Assembly (NCBI GenBank): GCA_017398335.1
Contig: JAFQGK010000031.1
Span: 28,312 to 92,311, forward strand
Reading direction: 5' to 3'
DNA length: 64,000 nt
Origin: Bacteroidales bacterium
GTDB taxonomy: Bacteria > Bacteroidota > Bacteroidia > Bacteroidales > UBA932
A program made the translations under genes and the position numbers. This document shows, in pieces, positions 9,263-19,703 of this stretch; position 1 is the stretch's first letter; each line of letters begins with the position of its first letter. The notes beneath the pieces were generated by a model. It saw nothing but the letters and a program-made list of their open reading frames with translations. It was not told the origin of the DNA and searched no databases.

Positions 9263-10707
9263 TTCATTCTTGCTTCAAGTTCCCAGGTACGTATCCTGTC
9301 TTTATACAGATTATTGGCATTGACTTTCTCGATATCAAGAGCTGCATCTGAATTGCCCTCCCATCTGCGGCAGCAATAAAGGACATCATAAATACGTCCG
9401 ATCCTATATTCCCGACTTATCCTGAGACCCAGGGCATAATCCTCACCGTAGCTTGTATTAGGAAGGTTTATGCGACGCAGCAAAGGAGTCCAGAAGGCTC
9501 TCGGTGCGCCCAATCCATTGATTCGCAAGGCATTGTTACGTCCGTTGGTCTCTGTCCATTCCTTATGGTCGATTATTCCCGGAGGAATAGGATTCATATT
9601 GAAATCTGTCATCTGATATGTTCCGACAACCATTGCACATTTCTGCTCGCGGAAAGCCGTCACAATCTTAGAGAGGGTATCCGGACCGCTGTAGACATCG
9701 TCGCTGTCCAGCTGCACAGCATACTCACCGCAATGTCCGCTATGAACTGCCAGATTCCAGCATCCGCCTATGCCCAGATCGTATTTTGCAGGAACAATAT
9801 GCACAAGGCGACTGTCTTCTGACGCTATCTCTTCGAGAAGCTCTGTCGTTCCGTCTGTGGAATGATTATCCACAACGATCACATTGAACGTGAAATCACA
9901 TTTCTGGGCCAGGGCACTTTCAACGGCATCCCTGACTGTCCTTACTCTGTTATATACAGGGATGACCACACTTGCCGTCACCGGACATCCTTCCGGCAGG
10001 CCATCTTCGCCACGTACCACTCCAAGAGCCTCTGCATCAGGCTCCTTGAAGACTGGCTCGAGATATGCTCCGATACGCTTCAGATGTTCCGTACATATCT
10101 TCTCCATCTCTATCTGCACATCCCTGTTGCGCGGATCCACATAATCAAACTGCTTTTCACCGGACTTTCTGTTGTCAGTCTCTATTTCTGTATAGAGATA
10201 TTCATTGACATGTACGATCTTCTTCATTCTGAGACGGAGATCATACAAAGCGCCCCAGCTGTAATCCTCAGTCATAGCCTTGACGGCTCTACGGAAGGCT
10301 GAGCTTCTGAACACGAGGATACTGCCGAAATCAAAATCATCTCTCAGGGCGCCCTTCTGACAATCAATCAACGGATGTTTCTTTCTGACCGGACCGGAAT
10401 CTCCCGTATTGACCATCTGGTAATGATCGGCATACAGCATGTCTGCCTTTGTGTCTTCTGCAATGGCCAGAATCCTGTCAAGAGCGAACATACCCATATC
10501 AAGAGGCTGATCCTTCGTATATAGAAGCAGAAATTTTTCAGAAACGGCCTCTGCTATTGACCTTAATGTCCCGGTAGCTCTCAAGGAAACTCCCGATAGA
10601 ATTGTGACTCCTGTAAATGAATCACTTCTGCTGAAGGACTCCACCGTCACAGATATATCCTCACCGGACATTGACGGTACAAAACATTCGATGCTTGACA
10701 TAATCAT
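9259..10707 (-). CDS. Family 2 glycosyltransferase, two-part
   Basis: The 482-residue protein has a clear GT2 (GT-A) domain at about residues 245-482. It shows [38 protein letters not shown], the DxD-type VQLDSDDV and the late [11 protein letters not shown] acidic motif. Residues 1-240 resemble a second, degenerate GT2-like half ([33 protein letters not shown]). No membrane helix is seen, so it is cytoplasmic or peripheral. Sugar donor and acceptor are unknown. It overlaps the DUF4922-SpoIID gene by 4 bases. Confidence 0.88.
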   Translation of the reverse strand: MIMSSIECFVPSMSGEDISVTVESFSRSDSFTGVTILSGVSLRATGTLRSIAEAVSEKFLLLYTKDQPLDMGMFALDRILAIAEDTKADMLYADHYQMVNTGDSGPVRKKHPLIDCQKGALRDDFDFGSILVFRSSAFRRAVKAMTEDYSWGALYDLRLRMKKIVHVNEYLYTEIETDNRKSGEKQFDYVDPRNRDVQIEMEKICTEHLKRIGAYLEPVFKEPDAEALGVVRGEDGLPEGCPVTASVVIPVYNRVRTVRDAVESALAQKCDFTFNVIVVDNHSTDGTTELLEEIASEDSRLVHIVPAKYDLGIGGCWNLAVHSGHCGEYAVQLDSDDVYSGPDTLSKIVTAFREQKCAMVVGTYQMTDFNMNPIPPGIIDHKEWTETNGRNNALRINGLGAPRAFWTPLLRRINLPNTSYGEDYALGLRISREYRIGRIYDVLYCCRRWEGNSDAALDIEKVNANNLYKDRIRTWELEARMK

Positions 10708-10732
10708 ATTTGCTTTGGCATATCAAAGTAAG

Positions 10733-11320
10733 TTACAGCAGGGCCAGAAGAGAAGCCCTGATCTCCGAATACTCGCTTTCGAAATTAGGAGTGAATACAC
10801 TGCATCCGATATTTGCATCAATCTCGGCTATATCCCACCATCGTCCTTCATCCACCTCATGGAGATCAGGACGGAGATCATAGCTGCCTACTGCGGCAAA
10901 GACATTGACCAATTCACGTTCTATCTCTGATTCAAACACATAGGTATCAAGATATATCGGATTGAAAGCTGTCAGCCCCAACTCCTCAGATGCCTCCCTG
11001 TAGACAGTCTCAATCAAGGTCTCTCCATAAGAGACATGACCCCCGACAGCAGTATCCCACTTTCCTGGCTGTATATCCTTATCCATCGACCGCTTCTGAA
11101 GATAGATCTGCCCCTGACGATTGATTATATGTATATGGATGACCGGATGAAGAGGCTTCGCGCCGCTATGACAATACTGTCTGACGGCACGCCCGGTCAC
11201 AATGCCGCTCGGTTCCACTATAGGGAACCATTCCGAAGCGGCAGGGCGCAACATGGAAGTCTCTGCTGTAGGAGCAGGGACCATAGGAGCTATATCATAT
11301 GGATATATAAGTTCTATCAT
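10733..11320 (-). CDS. Nudix hydrolase
   Basis: A 195-residue protein with an intact Nudix box: GHVSYGETLIETVYREASEE-type sequence with the Glu residues of REASEELGL in place. The upstream VIHIHIINRQGQIYLQKRS and GKWDTAVGGH resemble the isopentenyl-diphosphate isomerase-like branch. The substrate cannot be read from sequence. Its ATG overlaps the thioesterase stop as TGATG. Confidence 0.92.
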   Translation of the reverse strand: MIELIYPYDIAPMVPAPTAETSMLRPAASEWFPIVEPSGIVTGRAVRQYCHSGAKPLHPVIHIHIINRQGQIYLQKRSMDKDIQPGKWDTAVGGHVSYGETLIETVYREASEELGLTAFNPIYLDTYVFESEIERELVNVFAAVGSYDLRPDLHEVDEGRWWDIAEIDANIGCSVFTPNFESEYSEIRASLLALL

Positions 11321-12054
11321 CAGAATAAAATTTCCACACAGAACGAAGACACATCTCCGACCTTACCCTCCACAAAGACGTGAAGCCCGTCTTCCTTTTC
11401 GAGACTTGCCCTATATATCCTGACAGTCTCTCCAGCCTTTGTCTCATGGTTGAAGTTTATCGTAACCTCCTTCACCGGCCTGACAGATGCCACAGCATAA
11501 TCCACAGCATCCATTGCCCAGTGCATATACATAGCGTTATTGGTGTGACCGTTGAGATCGACATCAGAATATGACACGACATGCTCCATGACAAACTCCG
11601 GTTCCGTATCTTTCGGCATCTGAACCTTCTCTGCCGGGGTCTCGATGACATTATCGCTGCAGGTCGTGCCTTCGTCCATCAGATGGGGATCACGGACAAG
11701 CCTGCGGGTCTCCAGATTCAGCACCAGCCATGAAGTGGTAGCCTTCACACAATCATTCCCATCCTTATCTTTCATTATGAAGTCTCTCAGGAAGAACAGG
11801 CGATTGAGCCCCTTATGCCAGGTAGTGAGAGATACTTCATCCCTCCACAGAGGTGCATTTACAAACTTTATGTTCATTCTGGACAATATCCATGCAGTCT
11901 TGGAGGTAATCAGGTCATCGTAGCCGAATCCAAGCACAGTTGCATGCCTGTTTGCCATTTCCTGAGCCAGATCCATAAAGGAGGCCGGCTTAAGTCTCCA
12001 CGATGCATCAGTCTGATAGCATGGTATTGTAAGGTTTTGCGTCAATCTGTTCAT
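11320..12054 (-). CDS. Acyl-ACP thioesterase (FatA/FatB type)
   Basis: The 244-residue protein hydrolyses acyl-ACP to release free fatty acid. It has two hot-dog repeats. The N-terminal one starts with [23 protein letters not shown] and continues with [10 protein letters not shown] and [21 protein letters not shown]; only short parts are quoted here. The second repeat has [20 protein letters not shown], which carries the Asp/Asn/His catalytic network of this family. The gene overlaps the HU-CCDC81 gene by 4 bases. Confidence 0.93.
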   Translation of the reverse strand: MNRLTQNLTIPCYQTDASWRLKPASFMDLAQEMANRHATVLGFGYDDLITSKTAWILSRMNIKFVNAPLWRDEVSLTTWHKGLNRLFFLRDFIMKDKDGNDCVKATTSWLVLNLETRRLVRDPHLMDEGTTCSDNVIETPAEKVQMPKDTEPEFVMEHVVSYSDVDLNGHTNNAMYMHWAMDAVDYAVASVRPVKEVTINFNHETKAGETVRIYRASLEKEDGLHVFVEGKVGDVSSFCVEILF

Positions 12055-12920
12055 AATGTGCGGTTAAGAATCTCCAGTTCTTCCGGAGTATATAATATCG
12101 AATCCATGAAATCCGGCGCCAAATGTGCCAGAACAACATATGCGACGAGCAGGACAAGCAATGCCGCCATGACTATACCGGCGATGAGAAGGAAACGCTT
12201 CCAGAACGGCTTCTTTCCTTCTGTTTCAGGGTCGCTCTTGACTTCCGGAAGAAGTTCGATTTCAGGTACTACCTGTATCTCCATTTCCGGTTCGGCTATT
12301 GGAGCAGGGTCCGCTTCTGGCTCTGGTTCATGCACTGGCTCAGGTTCAAGCACTGGCTCAGGTTCAAGCACTGGCTCAGGTTCCGGTGCAATTACGGGTT
12401 CTGGTTTAGTTTCCGGTTCAGTCTGAACTGCTGCGGGAGCCTCATCAAGGATAGAGCGAAGCCCTACTACAGCCTCACTCACCTCCTGTTCTGTCTCCTG
12501 ATGTGTCTTGAGTGAAATAGGTTCAAGGCCGATTCCTGCAGGATAAATATCCAGATCTTCATCTGCTATAAAGAACAGATTATTCTCCTTTGTCGCCCTG
12601 AGACGGCCAAGTCCGGGAAAGACGATTACCTTCTTAGTATGAATGACCGTCCTAAGTTCTGAGATGAAATCGCCCAGAATCCTGCACGCCACATCCCTTT
12701 CAAGCGCATTGGTAGAAGCATAGAAATCCACCAGCATCTCATCCATGTCCGGTTTTGACCTGAAATACAGCTTTCTGTACGGAGGATTGATGGTATAGCC
12801 CTTATCAGAAAAAGTAGCCGGCACCATCTCGGCAACAAAGCAACCGAGCCCCGGAAGGACTACCTTATCATTGTCAAGAATCAGCTCCTTGACCATTTTT
12901 GACAAAAGATCTATATCCAT
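12051..12920 (-). CDS. HU-CCDC81 domain membrane protein with Glu-Pro repeat
   Basis: A 289-residue protein. The N-terminal 130 residues match the paired CCDC81-like prokaryotic HU domains ([25 protein letters not shown] and [10 protein letters not shown]). A low-complexity stretch (about 160-230) with repeated [10 protein letters not shown] units follows, then a membrane segment at about 243-266 and a short tail. Many Bacteroidota homologues carry a C-terminal SPOR domain; none is visible here. The HU-like domain is probably cytoplasmic. Function is not established. It is the first gene of the long minus-strand run. Confidence 0.82.
   Translation of the reverse strand: MDIDLLSKMVKELILDNDKVVLPGLGCFVAEMVPATFSDKGYTINPPYRKLYFRSKPDMDEMLVDFYASTNALERDVACRILGDFISELRTVIHTKKVIVFPGLGRLRATKENNLFFIADEDLDIYPAGIGLEPISLKTHQETEQEVSEAVVGLRSILDEAPAAVQTEPETKPEPVIAPEPEPVLEPEPVLEPEPVHEPEPEADPAPIAEPEMEIQVVPEIELLPEVKSDPETEGKKPFWKRFLLIAGIVMAALLVLLVAYVVLAHLAPDFMDSILYTPEELEILNRTL
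12333..12388. repeat. 18-bp coding tandem repeat in the HU-CCDC81 gene
   Basis: Three near-identical copies of an 18-base unit (GGCTCAGGTTCAAGCACT on the plus strand) encode EPEPVL on the minus strand. The unit is in frame, so copy number can change without a frameshift. Confidence 0.8.
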
Positions 12921-12968
12921 AATTTTGAGTGCTGGGACCTGCGGTCAGTTAATTTTCAGAAAACATTA

Positions 12969-12976
12969 CAAATATA
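12969..12976 (-). promoter_or_regulatory. TAnnTTTG box for the HU-CCDC81 to NamZ run
   Basis: It reads TATATTTG on the minus strand, 49 bases before the HU-CCDC81 ATG. No other box of this type or terminator was noticed between the genes down to 3206, so this could be the main promoter of the run. Confidence 0.55.
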
Positions 12977-13034
12977 GTGAAATTTAGTGATTATTCTGTT
13001 TTTGTCACTTTTTTCAAAAAAAATGTCGAAAAAA

Positions 13035-13065
13035 TTTGCAAGTATCGAAATTGTTCGTACCTTTG
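13035..13065 (+). promoter_or_regulatory. Full Bacteroidota promoter of tRNA-Asn
   Basis: TTTG at 13035-13038 (-33 element), a 19-base spacer and TACCTTTG at 13058-13065 (-7 box). This is the clearest complete promoter in the window. The tRNA begins 36 bases after the -7 box. Confidence 0.8.
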
Positions 13066-13101
13066 CAATCCCAAACGAAAAGAAACCGTTTGAGACGACA
13101 T

Positions 13102-13175
13102 TCCCGAATAGCTCAGTTGGTTAGAGCATCTGACTGTTAATCAGAGGGTCCTTGGTTCAAGTCCAAGTTCGGGAG
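13102..13175 (+). tRNA. tRNA-Asn (GTT)
   Basis: Acceptor TCCCGAA pairs with TTCGGGA. The D arm is GCTC/GAGC and the anticodon stem CTGAC-type with loop CTGTTAA giving anticodon GTT. The T arm is CTTGG/CCAAG with TTCAAGT. The discriminator is G13175. CCA follows at 13176-13178, but the tRNAs at the window end lack an encoded CCA and here the last base abuts a terminator stem, so its presence may be chance. Confidence 0.97.
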
Positions 13176-13178
13176 CCA

Positions 13179-13208
13179 AAAGACTGACATTCCTGTCAGT
13201 CTTTTTTT
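13179..13208 (+). terminator. Rho-independent terminator of tRNA-Asn
   Basis: An 11-bp stem (AAAGACTGACA with TGTCAGTCTTT) with loop TTCC merges into a run of seven T at 13202-13208. It starts directly after the tRNA. Confidence 0.9.
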
Positions 13209-13498
13209 GCATACGGAGGTACTAATCTAATGTGAATACAATCTTGAATTTCCGTTATACCTGTTTGGAATCAGAGTAGAATAGATATATATGTGCATTC
13301 GAGGGCAAAAATCAAGTTGTATCATTCAATAATAAAAAATCAAGATAGCACACAGAACGCCCTGTGTGCTATTTTATGGAGGTGAACATTCTTTCTGGAT
13401 CGTTGGAGATTTGGTATTCCAACCGAGGAGATGTACTGCCAAGATATAATCCATGAAAAAGCGAATCGCATTTCCGATTGTCAAGGTGACTACGAAAG
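13209..13498. other. Intergenic region without a recognisable gene
   Basis: About 290 bases between the tRNA-Asn terminator and the metallo-hydrolase stop. It holds one hairpin terminator (listed separately) and otherwise AT-rich sequence. A 79-codon minus-strand frame extends into it from 13608 but is a shadow of the hydrolase. No integrase or direct repeat of the tRNA end was seen. Confidence 0.6.
13345..13372 (-). terminator. Terminator of the metallo-hydrolase gene
   Basis: An 11-bp perfect stem (ATAGCACACAG with CTGTGTGCTAT) with a 6-base loop. Read on the minus strand it is followed by CTTGATTTTTTATT, a good U-tract after a short gap. Confidence 0.75.
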
Positions 13499-14431
13499 TC
13501 ATGGGTAATTGCTGAGCTGTTTCGGCGATTTGAATACGACCTCGAGACCATCATAGGCAGCACACAATGGAGCAGGGAGAGCAGCATCAAGTTCCGCCTG
13601 CGTTCCATTCAGGGTTCGGGCAAGATGAGTCAGATAGATTGGTTGTCCATCCTGCGGAGCATAACGTCCGGTCTTTTGAAGAACCTTTGCAGTCCTTTCC
13701 ACATCGCCGACACTGGAATGTGTGTATATACGGAAATCAACATGGTGCTCAAGTCCCATCGTCGCTTCCATTATCAGACCGGTTATCGGTTTTCCTGACG
13801 GATCGTGTGCATCAATTCCGGCGAGTCTGGCAGCAACAGCAGGTATGCCGGCTGTATCGGTTGCATACAGTACTCTTGCACCATTCTTCTCGATCAGATA
13901 AATAAGAGTCTGCTCGAACGTATTGGAAGTTGCATGATTAGCTGGCAATGGCGTAATCTTCAGATCATCTACCTGCAATGGCTGTCCTACGAATACCGGC
14001 ACCATCTCAGGTATAGCCACGCCGAGTTCCTTTGATGCCGTCTTGAAGTCACGTTGTGCCACATCAAACCAGGTATGGCTCAGATATACTTTTCTGACAC
14101 CGGATTTAAGAGCCGCAAAAGGATCGTAATGGTCTCTGTGCGAATGTGTATAGAAGATCACCTCCGGTTTGATTCCAGGAGGTATTATTTCGATGTTTCC
14201 AGCAGTCAGGTCCACAAAGACTTTGCGATCCACCAATATACTGGATAACCGGCGAAGTTCTCCCCGGCTGTCCCTCCCCTTCCAGTCAGCAGCTCCTGTT
14301 CCCAGAAAAATCACCGTCATGTCTTCCGTAGCCGATTCCGGAGACTTCGCAAAGACATTGACGGCTGCAGATTCAACGCCGACAGCAGCAAGAGATGCAG
14401 CAGACACTTTAAGAAATGATCTTCTATCCAT
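13499..14431 (-). CDS. Exported metallo-beta-lactamase-fold hydrolase
   Basis: A 310-residue protein with a twin-arginine-like leader (RRSFLKVSAASLAAVG). The mature part is an MBL fold with HSHRDHYD (the HxHxDH metal site, about residues 96-103), LPANHATSN, and YATDTAG carrying the metal-bridging Asp. The overall pattern is close to the PhnP/RNase Z-like group of small MBL phosphodiesterases, but the substrate is not evident. The leader is inferred to be Tat-type; whether this organism has a Tat system is not visible here. It is monocistronic with its own terminator. Confidence 0.85.
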   Translation of the reverse strand: MDRRSFLKVSAASLAAVGVESAAVNVFAKSPESATEDMTVIFLGTGAADWKGRDSRGELRRLSSILVDRKVFVDLTAGNIEIIPPGIKPEVIFYTHSHRDHYDPFAALKSGVRKVYLSHTWFDVAQRDFKTASKELGVAIPEMVPVFVGQPLQVDDLKITPLPANHATSNTFEQTLIYLIEKNGARVLYATDTAGIPAVAARLAGIDAHDPSGKPITGLIMEATMGLEHHVDFRIYTHSSVGDVERTAKVLQKTGRYAPQDGQPIYLTHLARTLNGTQAELDAALPAPLCAAYDGLEVVFKSPKQLSNYP

Positions 14432-14671
14432 ATGGTCGAATTTTAGATTTTTGAATTAAACCCTATAAAGATACTCGTTTTATTAAAAATATCATATAAC
14501 TTGCCTGTTTCAAGATTAGTTTCCCATGACTGCTATGCATACAAGAAAGAAAGGAGCCGCTGCAATCACTGCATTACGACTCCTAAACGTGTACTAAAAC
14601 CTAAACCTGCACTAAAGATGCAAGGTCATTCGGTTTCGTTGCATCAAATATGAATTTTTTTTGAAATATTT
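14432..14671. other. Intergenic region between groEL and the hydrolase
   Basis: About 240 bases. It contains the probable groEL terminator hairpin at 14552-14584 and an AT-rich stretch after the groEL stop. No gene or RNA was recognised. Confidence 0.5.
14552..14584 (-). terminator. Probable terminator of groES-groEL
   Basis: On the minus strand an 8-bp stem (AGGAGTCG with CGGCTCCT, one G-T pair) closes an inner TGCA/TGCA pair and runs into TTCTTTCTTG. It lies about 90 bases after the groEL stop. Confidence 0.55.
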
Positions 14672-16306
<1,635 letters not shown>

Positions 16307-16314
16307 TTACTCCT

Positions 16315-16581
16315 TTAAAGTATTGCCAATATATCCGACTGTTTCATTATAAGATAGTCCTTGCCATCTACTGCCACGTCAGTGCCTGCGTATTTGCCGT
16401 AGATCACGACATCGCCGACCTTTACTTCCATAGGTTCATCTTTCTTTCCAGGGCCGGCCGCCACAACGGTTCCCTGCTGAGGTTTTTCCTTTGCTGTGTC
16501 AGGAATATAAAGTCCTGATGCTGTCTGAGTCTCCGCAGCCTTTGGCTCGATTACGACTCTGTCTGCTAATGGTCTGATCAT
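16315..16581 (-). CDS. groES: Co-chaperonin GroES
   Basis: An 88-residue co-chaperonin with the usual layout: [12 protein letters not shown] at the N-terminus, the mobile loop [17 protein letters not shown] that contacts GroEL, and [11 protein letters not shown]. It forms the two-gene operon groES-groL. No clear heat-shock operator (CIRCE-type inverted repeat) was found upstream. Confidence 0.98.
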   Translation of the reverse strand: MIRPLADRVVIEPKAAETQTASGLYIPDTAKEKPQQGTVVAAGPGKKDEPMEVKVGDVVIYGKYAGTDVAVDGKDYLIMKQSDILAIL

Positions 16582-16661
16582 TTCTATATATTTTAATTGT
16601 TTTTACGATATGAATCTGACAGATCCGGTCCGTCATATACCGTCAGCGGGAACGGACAAAG

Positions 16662-16691
16662 AAAATGCCAGTCCTTCAAGACTGACATTTT
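16662..16691 (-). terminator. Terminator of galM
   Basis: On the minus strand AAAATG-CAGTC pairs with GACTG-CATTTT around a 6-base loop with one internal mismatch, then TTTTCTTTG. It lies between the galM stop and groES. Confidence 0.7.
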
Positions 16692-16710
16692 GTCACATCC
16701 CTGTCTGAAA

Positions 16711-17835
16711 TCACTTCACTCCAAACCTGTAGATGCAGGTATGGATATATTTCTCACCAGGATTCAACAGAGTTGAAGGAAAGTGAGGGTTGTTAGGCGT
16801 GTCAGGATATTTCTGAGTCTCCAGCGCAATGGACTCACGATAATCGAGGGTCCTTCCATATTTTCCGGTGGTCTTGCCATCGAAGAAATTGCCGCCGTAG
16901 AACTGCATGGCAGGCTGATCCGTCCACACTTCCATATAACGTCCTGATGCCGGCTCATATACAGATGCCGCAAGTTCCACATCATAGTCTGTCTTCCTGT
17001 CCAGCACCCAGTTATGGTCATATCCTGCTCCATTCTTGAGCTGCTCATCATCTGCATCGACATCCCTTCCGATTGCCTTAGGCTCGCGGAAATCGAAAGG
17101 CGTCCCCGTCACATCCGCTATTTCTCCTGTAGGAATCAGGACTTCATTGACAGGTGTCGTCCTTGATGCATTTATATACAGCACATGGTCATTGACCGTG
17201 CCGTTTCCCTCACCCTTGAGATTAAAGAACGAGTGATGAGAGATATTCACATGAGTAGCTTTGTCTGTCTCGGCAAGATAATCCACCCTGAATTCGTCAT
17301 CTTCGGTAAGGGTATATGTCATTATTATCTTGAGATTACCCGGCATGCCGTCCTGACCGTCCGGACGCATATAGGAAAATACTATGGAACTGCCAGTGAG
17401 TTCCACCACATCCCACACAACCATATCCAGTCCCTTCAGACCTCCATGCAATGTCTGTCCGTTATTGTTCTGAGGGAAACTATATGTCTGGTCACCAATC
17501 GTATATGTACCGTTTGCGATTCTGTTTGCATATGGCCCGACAACAGCTCCGAGGAAGCGTTCTCCCGAATTATTGATATATCTGTCAATGTTATTATATC
17601 CCAAGACTATATCTTCACACTCACCGTTCCTGTCAGGAGCCCAAAGGGCAACAACCCTGGCACCGAAATTGGTCACCTGCATTGTAAGGCCTCCGGCTTT
17701 AAGAGTATACAGAGACACCTGCTTTCCCTCAACTTCAGTTTGAAAATCAGACACCGGGAACAGTTCCACGGCCTTTTTCTGAGTACAGGATGCCATTACT
17801 GCAAGAGTTGCAATAGAAAATGCAAACTTTTTCAT
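16711..17835 (-). CDS. galM: Aldose 1-epimerase lipoprotein
   Basis: Interconverts alpha and beta anomers of hexoses such as galactose. The 374-residue protein begins with a lipoprotein signal (AVMASC, Cys about 17), so it acts outside the cytoplasm, unlike the soluble enterobacterial enzyme. Family motifs are VVGPYANRI, NGQTLHGG, NISHHSFFNL (catalytic His), GAGYDHNWVLD and SIALETQKYPDTPN with the catalytic Glu. It is divergent from the DUF819 gene. The gene symbol follows the family. Confidence 0.95.
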   Translation of the reverse strand: MKKFAFSIATLAVMASCTQKKAVELFPVSDFQTEVEGKQVSLYTLKAGGLTMQVTNFGARVVALWAPDRNGECEDIVLGYNNIDRYINNSGERFLGAVVGPYANRIANGTYTIGDQTYSFPQNNNGQTLHGGLKGLDMVVWDVVELTGSSIVFSYMRPDGQDGMPGNLKIIMTYTLTEDDEFRVDYLAETDKATHVNISHHSFFNLKGEGNGTVNDHVLYINASRTTPVNEVLIPTGEIADVTGTPFDFREPKAIGRDVDADDEQLKNGAGYDHNWVLDRKTDYDVELAASVYEPASGRYMEVWTDQPAMQFYGGNFFDGKTTGKYGRTLDYRESIALETQKYPDTPNNPHFPSTLLNPGEKYIHTCIYRFGVK

Positions 17836-17861
17836 ATCCGTAAAAAATTATCGATTATATG

Positions 17862-17869
17862 CAAAGATA
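17862..17869 (-). promoter_or_regulatory. TAnnTTTG box for galM
   Basis: It reads TATCTTTG on the minus strand, 27 bases before the galM ATG. Confidence 0.65.
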
Positions 17870-17901
17870 AGAACACATACGTCAGATTCAAATATATTTT
17901 G

Positions 17902-17909
17902 TAAGTTTG
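17902..17909 (+). promoter_or_regulatory. TAnnTTTG box for the DUF819 gene
   Basis: It reads TAAGTTTG, 20 bases before the ATG at 17930, back to back with the galM box. Confidence 0.6.
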
Positions 17910-17929
17910 CGATACTAAAACGTAGTACT

Positions 17930-19093
17930 ATGACAATATTCAACTGTATCCTCCTTTGCCTGATCTTCTGTCTGGCCCCGGCCGGCGTTCTTTGGATATG
18001 CAGAAAAGTTACATTACTAGGCAAGATAGGCCCCGTTCTACTACTGTACATACTTGGAGTGATTCTAGGAAATATCGGAATCCGCCCCGAAGGCATGGGC
18101 ACCATACAGGATGTATTGTCAAGCGCTATGGTGCCTCTTGCCATCCCGATGATGCTTTTCGGGTGCACATTCAGACTGCGAGAGACACGCCAGCAGCTCA
18201 AGGCATTGCTGACAGGAATTACCGCTGTGGCCTTTGCTGTAGTCATAGGCTACCTGATCTTCGGCAGAAACATTGAAGAAGGCACCAAGATTGGAGGCAT
18301 GCTGACAGGCGTCTACACGGGTGGTACGATCAATCTTGCAGCCCTCAAGACAATGCTGGGAGTCAGAAACGAGACATATATCCTGCTTAACTCTTATGAT
18401 ATGCTCGTAAGCTTCCTGTATCTGACTTTCCTTCTTACCATAGGCGTCAGACTTTTCAGGAAATTCCTTCCTTTCAAAGGTGACTACGAAATATCTGAAA
18501 CTGCTGAATCTGAATTAAATGCAGAATCCGGACAGGAAGGCGACTACCGCAAGATATTCACTCGCGAAGGTTTGAAGAATGCAGGCAAACTGCTGGGAGT
18601 CACTCTCGGCATATGCGCTGTATCCGGCGGAGTTGCCCTACTGTGCCCAGAAAGTGCCTTCATGGTGGTGTTCATCCTGATGCTCACGACATTAGGAATT
18701 GGCTGTTCGTTCATAAAGCCGATCCACAATCTGCCTCACAGTTATGACATCGGCATGTATTTCATATATATATTCTGCATAGTTGTGGCATCAATGGCTG
18801 ACCTGACAAGCCTTGACCTTGCAGGAGGACTCAATCTTATGGGATATCTTCTTTTCGCAGTATTCGGTTCTCTCTGCATCCAGGCGCTGCTCGCAAGAAT
18901 ATTCAAAATCGATGCAGACACTATGATCATAGCATCGGTAACATTCATCAACTCACCGCCTTTCGTACCGATGATGGCTGCGGCGATGAAAAACAGGAAT
19001 GTACTCGTGACCGGACTGACGCTGGGAATAATTGGATATGCTGTCGGTAACTACCTCGGCTTCCTTATGAGCGAATTCCTCAAACTGCTATAA
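17930..19093 (+). CDS. DUF819 family integral membrane protein
   Basis: A 387-residue protein with about 10-11 membrane segments. The TGVYTGGTINLAALKTML motif (about 124-141), VPLAIPMMLFGCTF and the late NSPPFVPMMAAAMKNR are hallmarks of DUF819 (YjcL-like). A charged loop (about 185-210) separates the two halves, which suggests an inverted-repeat transporter fold. The substrate is unknown. Its stop overlaps the converging TrmH-type gene by 6 bases. Confidence 0.88.
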   Translation: MTIFNCILLCLIFCLAPAGVLWICRKVTLLGKIGPVLLLYILGVILGNIGIRPEGMGTIQDVLSSAMVPLAIPMMLFGCTFRLRETRQQLKALLTGITAVAFAVVIGYLIFGRNIEEGTKIGGMLTGVYTGGTINLAALKTMLGVRNETYILLNSYDMLVSFLYLTFLLTIGVRLFRKFLPFKGDYEISETAESELNAESGQEGDYRKIFTREGLKNAGKLLGVTLGICAVSGGVALLCPESAFMVVFILMLTTLGIGCSFIKPIHNLPHSYDIGMYFIYIFCIVVASMADLTSLDLAGGLNLMGYLLFAVFGSLCIQALLARIFKIDADTMIIASVTFINSPPFVPMMAAAMKNRNVLVTGLTLGIIGYAVGNYLGFLMSEFLKLL

Positions 19094-19618
19094 ATGCAAA
19101 CGGAAGTGCCAGAGAATCACCCCCATGCTCACTGAGACATTCAGAGAATGCTTGGTACCGTATTGTGGGATTTCCAAAGCAAAATCCGAGGCATCAACCA
19201 CTTCCTGAGACACTCCGGCGACTTCATTGCCGAAGACAACGGCATATTTTCGTCCTTTCTCCGGAACGAAAGTGTCCAGCATCACTGAATCCATAGTCTG
19301 CTCGGCACTTACGATAGTATAGCCGTCCTCCTTCAGACGACGCACAGCATCCATCGTATCACCCACATGTTCCCAGTCCACACTATCCTCTGCACCCAAA
19401 GCTGATTTATGGATTTCTGCTGACGGAGGCACTGCGCATATACCGCACAGCCAGACCTTGTCTATCTTGAAGGAATCGGCCGTTCTGAAAGCAGAGCCCA
19501 CATTGTGGGCACTTCGGATATTATCCAGAACTATGACTATTCCCGAGTCGGGAAGTTCCTTGTATTCCGCCGCAGAGACACGGCCGAGCTCTATATTCAG
19601 TAGTTTTCTGTTGTGCAT
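19088..19618 (-). CDS. TrmH/SpoU family RNA 2'-O-methyltransferase
   Basis: A 176-residue SPOUT methylase with all three SpoU motifs: [18 protein letters not shown] (motif 1), [15 protein letters not shown] (motif 2) and [18 protein letters not shown] (motif 3, the knot). It probably methylates a tRNA or rRNA ribose using SAM; the target is not decided by sequence. The frame could begin at 19639, but that codon lies inside the TACCTTTG promoter box, so MHNRKLL at 19618 is chosen. Confidence 0.92.
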   Translation of the reverse strand: MHNRKLLNIELGRVSAAEYKELPDSGIVIVLDNIRSAHNVGSAFRTADSFKIDKVWLCGICAVPPSAEIHKSALGAEDSVDWEHVGDTMDAVRRLKEDGYTIVSAEQTMDSVMLDTFVPEKGRKYAVVFGNEVAGVSQEVVDASDFALEIPQYGTKHSLNVSVSMGVILWHFRLHL

Positions 19619-19636
19619 GACGATTTTTTTGAAATA

Positions 19637-19644
19637 CAAAGGTA
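19637..19644 (-). promoter_or_regulatory. TAnnTTTG box for the TrmH-type gene
   Basis: It reads TACCTTTG on the minus strand, 18 bases before the preferred ATG. It decides the start codon of this gene. Confidence 0.65.
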
Positions 19645-19673
19645 AGTCATTTCCTAAAAAAGAAAAAATTGAG

Positions 19674-19681
19674 TACTTTTG
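19674..19681 (+). promoter_or_regulatory. TAnnTTTG box for glyA
   Basis: It reads TACTTTTG, 22 bases before the glyA ATG. It excludes the long upstream extension of the open frame. Confidence 0.65.
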
Positions 19682-19703
19682 CCGTTTTGTTAAACATCAA
19701 TCT

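Noticed and set aside
13209-13498. Integrated-element remnant next to tRNA-Asn
   Set aside because: No integrase, no repeat of the tRNA 3' end and no change in gene content were seen.
16582-16661. Heat-shock operator upstream of groES
   Set aside because: No CIRCE-type 9-bp inverted repeat could be found in the 80 bases examined.
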